22,650 bases of DNA from Plakobranchus ocellatus (Eukaryota > Mollusca > Gastropoda > Plakobranchidae), in assembly GCA_019648995.1 (NCBI GenBank), contig BLXT01001417.1, forward strand, positions 432,434-455,083. The letters are read 5' to 3'. A model generated the notes under the pieces. It did not search any database. It had not been told where the DNA came from and worked only from the letters and a program-made list of their open reading frames with translations. Shown piece by piece: positions 20,865 through 22,650 of this stretch; positions within the stretch are counted from its first letter, which is position 1, and each line of letters begins with the position of its first letter. The position numbers and the translations under genes were made by a program.

Positions 20865-21527
20865 GCAAAGGTCAATAACGCAGGAAGTCCACAATCATAT
20901 TTTGAACATTTTAAATCATTGATACAGCCAGAAACTGCATACAATAAGCTTTGCAATCGGAAAATATTATTGCTTACAGATATTTGAATTCCTCATCAAG
21001 ATATTGGTGGTTTAACTTTTTGGGGAAAAAAAAGCAGTGAAAAGACTGGAAAAATAAACTTTATATACCTACTCAAAATTGTGACTTTCCACATTGGGAC
21101 TCATTGGGATTGGTGTCAAAAGATTCTTTTTTTAAACCAGCCGTTACTCTTCGATACCTTTTCATAGTATGTGACAAAGTACATGATGTCTGCAATAAAT
21201 GTTTATTTCATTTTTTGCAATGTAGTAATATTTTAATATCAATAATACTCTAATAAAATGATTTACTACCAAACTTGTTTGTTTGTGAATTTGAACTTTG
21301 TTTATATGAATATTAAGTGGCCGGCAACTCAAAATCATGTCAGTGCTTGGTTTCCATGGCAGAGACAAAAGGTTTGAATCCTTGTCCAATAACAGTAAAT
21401 GAGTATAATCTGCTCATACCAAAAGCAGCTCTTATGAATTTTTTCAATTACGAAATATCCCCTTCAATACATTTACTTAACAATATCTCTTATGTCGACT
21501 TTTTTTTTTTTCTTTTGGTTTTCTCAG

Positions 21528-21676
21528 CTTTATTGACACACTTCCTATGTGTGGCTGCCAAGCTACAAACTCAAATTAAGAAAAATGTCATCTTTTCAAT
21601 GTCAAAAGTTGATCGGTTAGATGTACTCTTGCTCTGTATCTGCCATGTGCTAGATCTGCATAGCAGGCTTTACGAG
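21528..21676 (+). CDS. Candidate exon of a second gene: leucine-rich helical segment (unidentified)
   Basis: A very strong acceptor (T11 then TCTTTTGGTTTTCTCAG) ends at 21527 and donor GTAAAG starts at 21677. The 149 bp between them encode 49 codons after two bases of a split codon. The product opens LLTHFLCVAAKLQTQIKKNV, continues IFSMSKVDRLDVLLLCICHV and ends LDLHSRLYE. It predicts amphipathic helices with conserved-looking charged/leucine spacing, as in alpha-helical scaffold proteins. No family is recognised. Upstream exons must lie to the left with a phase 1 donor, or start within the window unseen. An ATG-led frame from 21317 is open through it, but the pyrimidine tract inside that frame argues for the splice site. 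Confidence 0.55.
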
Positions 21677-21815
21677 GTAAAGACTCAACCCTTATAGCAC
21701 AGTGGTTTTTGTACATTTGTCACATCATCAACACTGCCTTCTTGCCTCCCAACCCACTCTCCTCTGTTTGTCTTATGTCACACAATGTTACCTACTGACT
21801 CTCTTCCTCACAAAG

Positions 21816-21928
21816 TGGTCACAGTACTCAATAGGCAATGGTTCCCGTCAAGGCAAATTGTCTCCCCATGAACCCAAAAGGGGGAGAGCTAGTTTGGCTC
21901 TGGCGCAATATAACTCTTGGCGCTCAAT
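21816..21928 (+). CDS. Possible following exon of the second gene
   Basis: A pyrimidine-rich stretch precedes CACAAAG (ends 21815), and a second AG nine bases on (ends 21824) is in the same phase. The frame reads WSQYSIGNGSRQGKLSPHEP, then KRGRASLALAQYNSWRS, up to a GTTTGT donor at 21929. Phase 0 at the start agrees with the exon ending at 21676. The implied intron is short (139 bp) and the acceptor is not ideal. Unidentified. Confidence 0.33.
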
Positions 21929-22273
21929 GTTTGTCATCTTCAAATTAGTTCATATATAGTTTCATCAACCATTTTTTTCTTTTCTTTCTTCCTTTTTAAT
22001 TTTTTTTTTTTTTTTTAAAATTTAATAGTTTGCTTAATTTTAAACATAAAAGTCTTATTTTATGAGGTGCGCTAATTTGTATCGAAATATTCATTGTTTT
22101 GCCTTTGCCTCTTAGCCAGATCTAGTATCTACACAACTAGATAATTTTAGATTAAAGATCTTTTGTAAGGTGTACTACATAGTAAAAATTAACCCTATCT
22201 CTCCAAATCCAGCCTCATTATAGAATGTAAAAACTTCGTATGCAGGAGACAATAAGGACATTCTGATAATAGG

Positions 22274-22550
22274 TCATTTGCTGGTTAAATCTGCAGGTTT
22301 CAAATTTTACACTTTCTACAGTATTTTGGAAATCTTACTTTTTTTTTTTTAAACTGGATTCCACACAAAAAAAAAGAAAAAAAAAATCCCGATTAGACAG
22401 TTATTTGCTGGTTAAAGCTGCAGGTTTCAAATTGTATACCTTCTACAATATTTTGGAAATCTTACCCTTTTTTTTTTTTTTTTTTAAACTGGGTTCCACA
22501 AAAAAAAAACAAAAACAAAAAAAAACAAACCGATTAGACAGTTATTTTAA
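22274..22550. repeat. 127 bp tandem duplication with expanded homopolymers
   Basis: The segment from ATTTGCTGGTTAAATCTGCA to CGATTAGACAGTTATTT occurs twice, starting near 22276 and 22403. Copies differ by a few point changes and by T-run and A-run lengths (the second copy has a longer T run and A runs broken by C). Confidence 0.88.
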
Positions 22551-22587
22551 AAAATTAGAACAAAAAATTCTCTTAAACATTTTACAG

Positions 22588-22650
22588 ACGAGAACAGGCT
22601 TATATCATATAGGAGTTCAGAATCGCAGCACCTCTTCAAGCCTTTGACGT
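22588..22650 (+). CDS. Possible partial exon at the right edge
   Basis: TTTTACAG ends at 22587. Reading from base three after the acceptor gives an open protein-like frame to the window end (ENRLISYRSSESQHLFKPLT). Reading in phase 0 gives TRTGLYHIGVQNRSTSSSL then a stop at 22645-22647. The first needs a phase 1 exon before it, which I did not find; the second would fit directly after the exon ending at 21676. Undecided. Confidence 0.28.

Larger units (their letters stand above)
16775..21527. other. Mostly anonymous AT-rich DNA with repeats
   Basis: About 4.7 kb in which I find no convincing gene on either strand. It holds the CT/GATA microsatellite, a pair of diverged direct repeats (17916 and 18251), a 60 bp tandem array and an AATAAA at 17637. 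A minus-strand 78-codon frame at 19225-19461 has coding-like amino acid usage but no recognisable domain and no supporting splice context. Confidence 0.55.

Noticed and set aside
21319..21381. GGTTTGAATCC at 21371, one base off the tRNA B box
   Set aside because: No A box at proper distance and no cloverleaf; not a tRNA. A SINE remnant cannot be excluded.
1..22650. Search for CRISPR arrays, bacterial operons, viral genes and rRNA
   Set aside because: None seen; the window is ordinary animal nuclear DNA in this respect.

Overview
The window looks like AT-rich nuclear DNA of an invertebrate animal. It has long introns with GT/AG borders, many homopolymer runs and microsatellites, no bacterial-style gene packing, and one assembly gap of 586 N. 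The protein identified below resembles its human counterpart at roughly the divergence expected for a lophotrochozoan. A mollusc is my best guess, but that is inference from genome style, not a direct reading.

The main content is the 3' two thirds of SLC12A9, the ninth member of the cation-chloride cotransporter family (also called CIP1). It lies on the + strand from 1185 to the stop at 13460. I rebuilt eight exons by eye: 1185-1296, 2415-2572, 4060-4142, 6050-6174, 7800-7992, 8716-9579, 11711-11878 and 13296-13460. All reading phases join without conflict and give 621 residues after a split glycine. They cover the last membrane helices, the large cytosolic domain and the true C-terminus. The 5' exons (N-terminus and first helices) lie upstream of the window. 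The N gap falls inside the intron between the sixth and seventh exons, and homology suggests no coding sequence is lost there.

Downstream of the SLC12A9 stop there is a probable 3' UTR with overlapping AATAAA hexamers near 14242. After it comes mostly anonymous AT-rich DNA with several degenerate tandem repeats. Two places look like further exons. At 16223-16381 plus 16709-16774 an open frame between good splice signals encodes a PPPY-containing segment and a C-terminus ending QTSL. At 21528-21676, perhaps with 21816-21928 and 22588 onward, there is a helical segment of another + strand gene that runs off the right edge. I could not name either.

Repeats include a 27-30 bp minisatellite (about 1855-2290), a threefold copied exon-end/splice-donor cassette (7965-8150), AG and CT microsatellites, a 60-63 bp tandem array (20621-20864) and a 127 bp tandem duplication (about 22274-22550).
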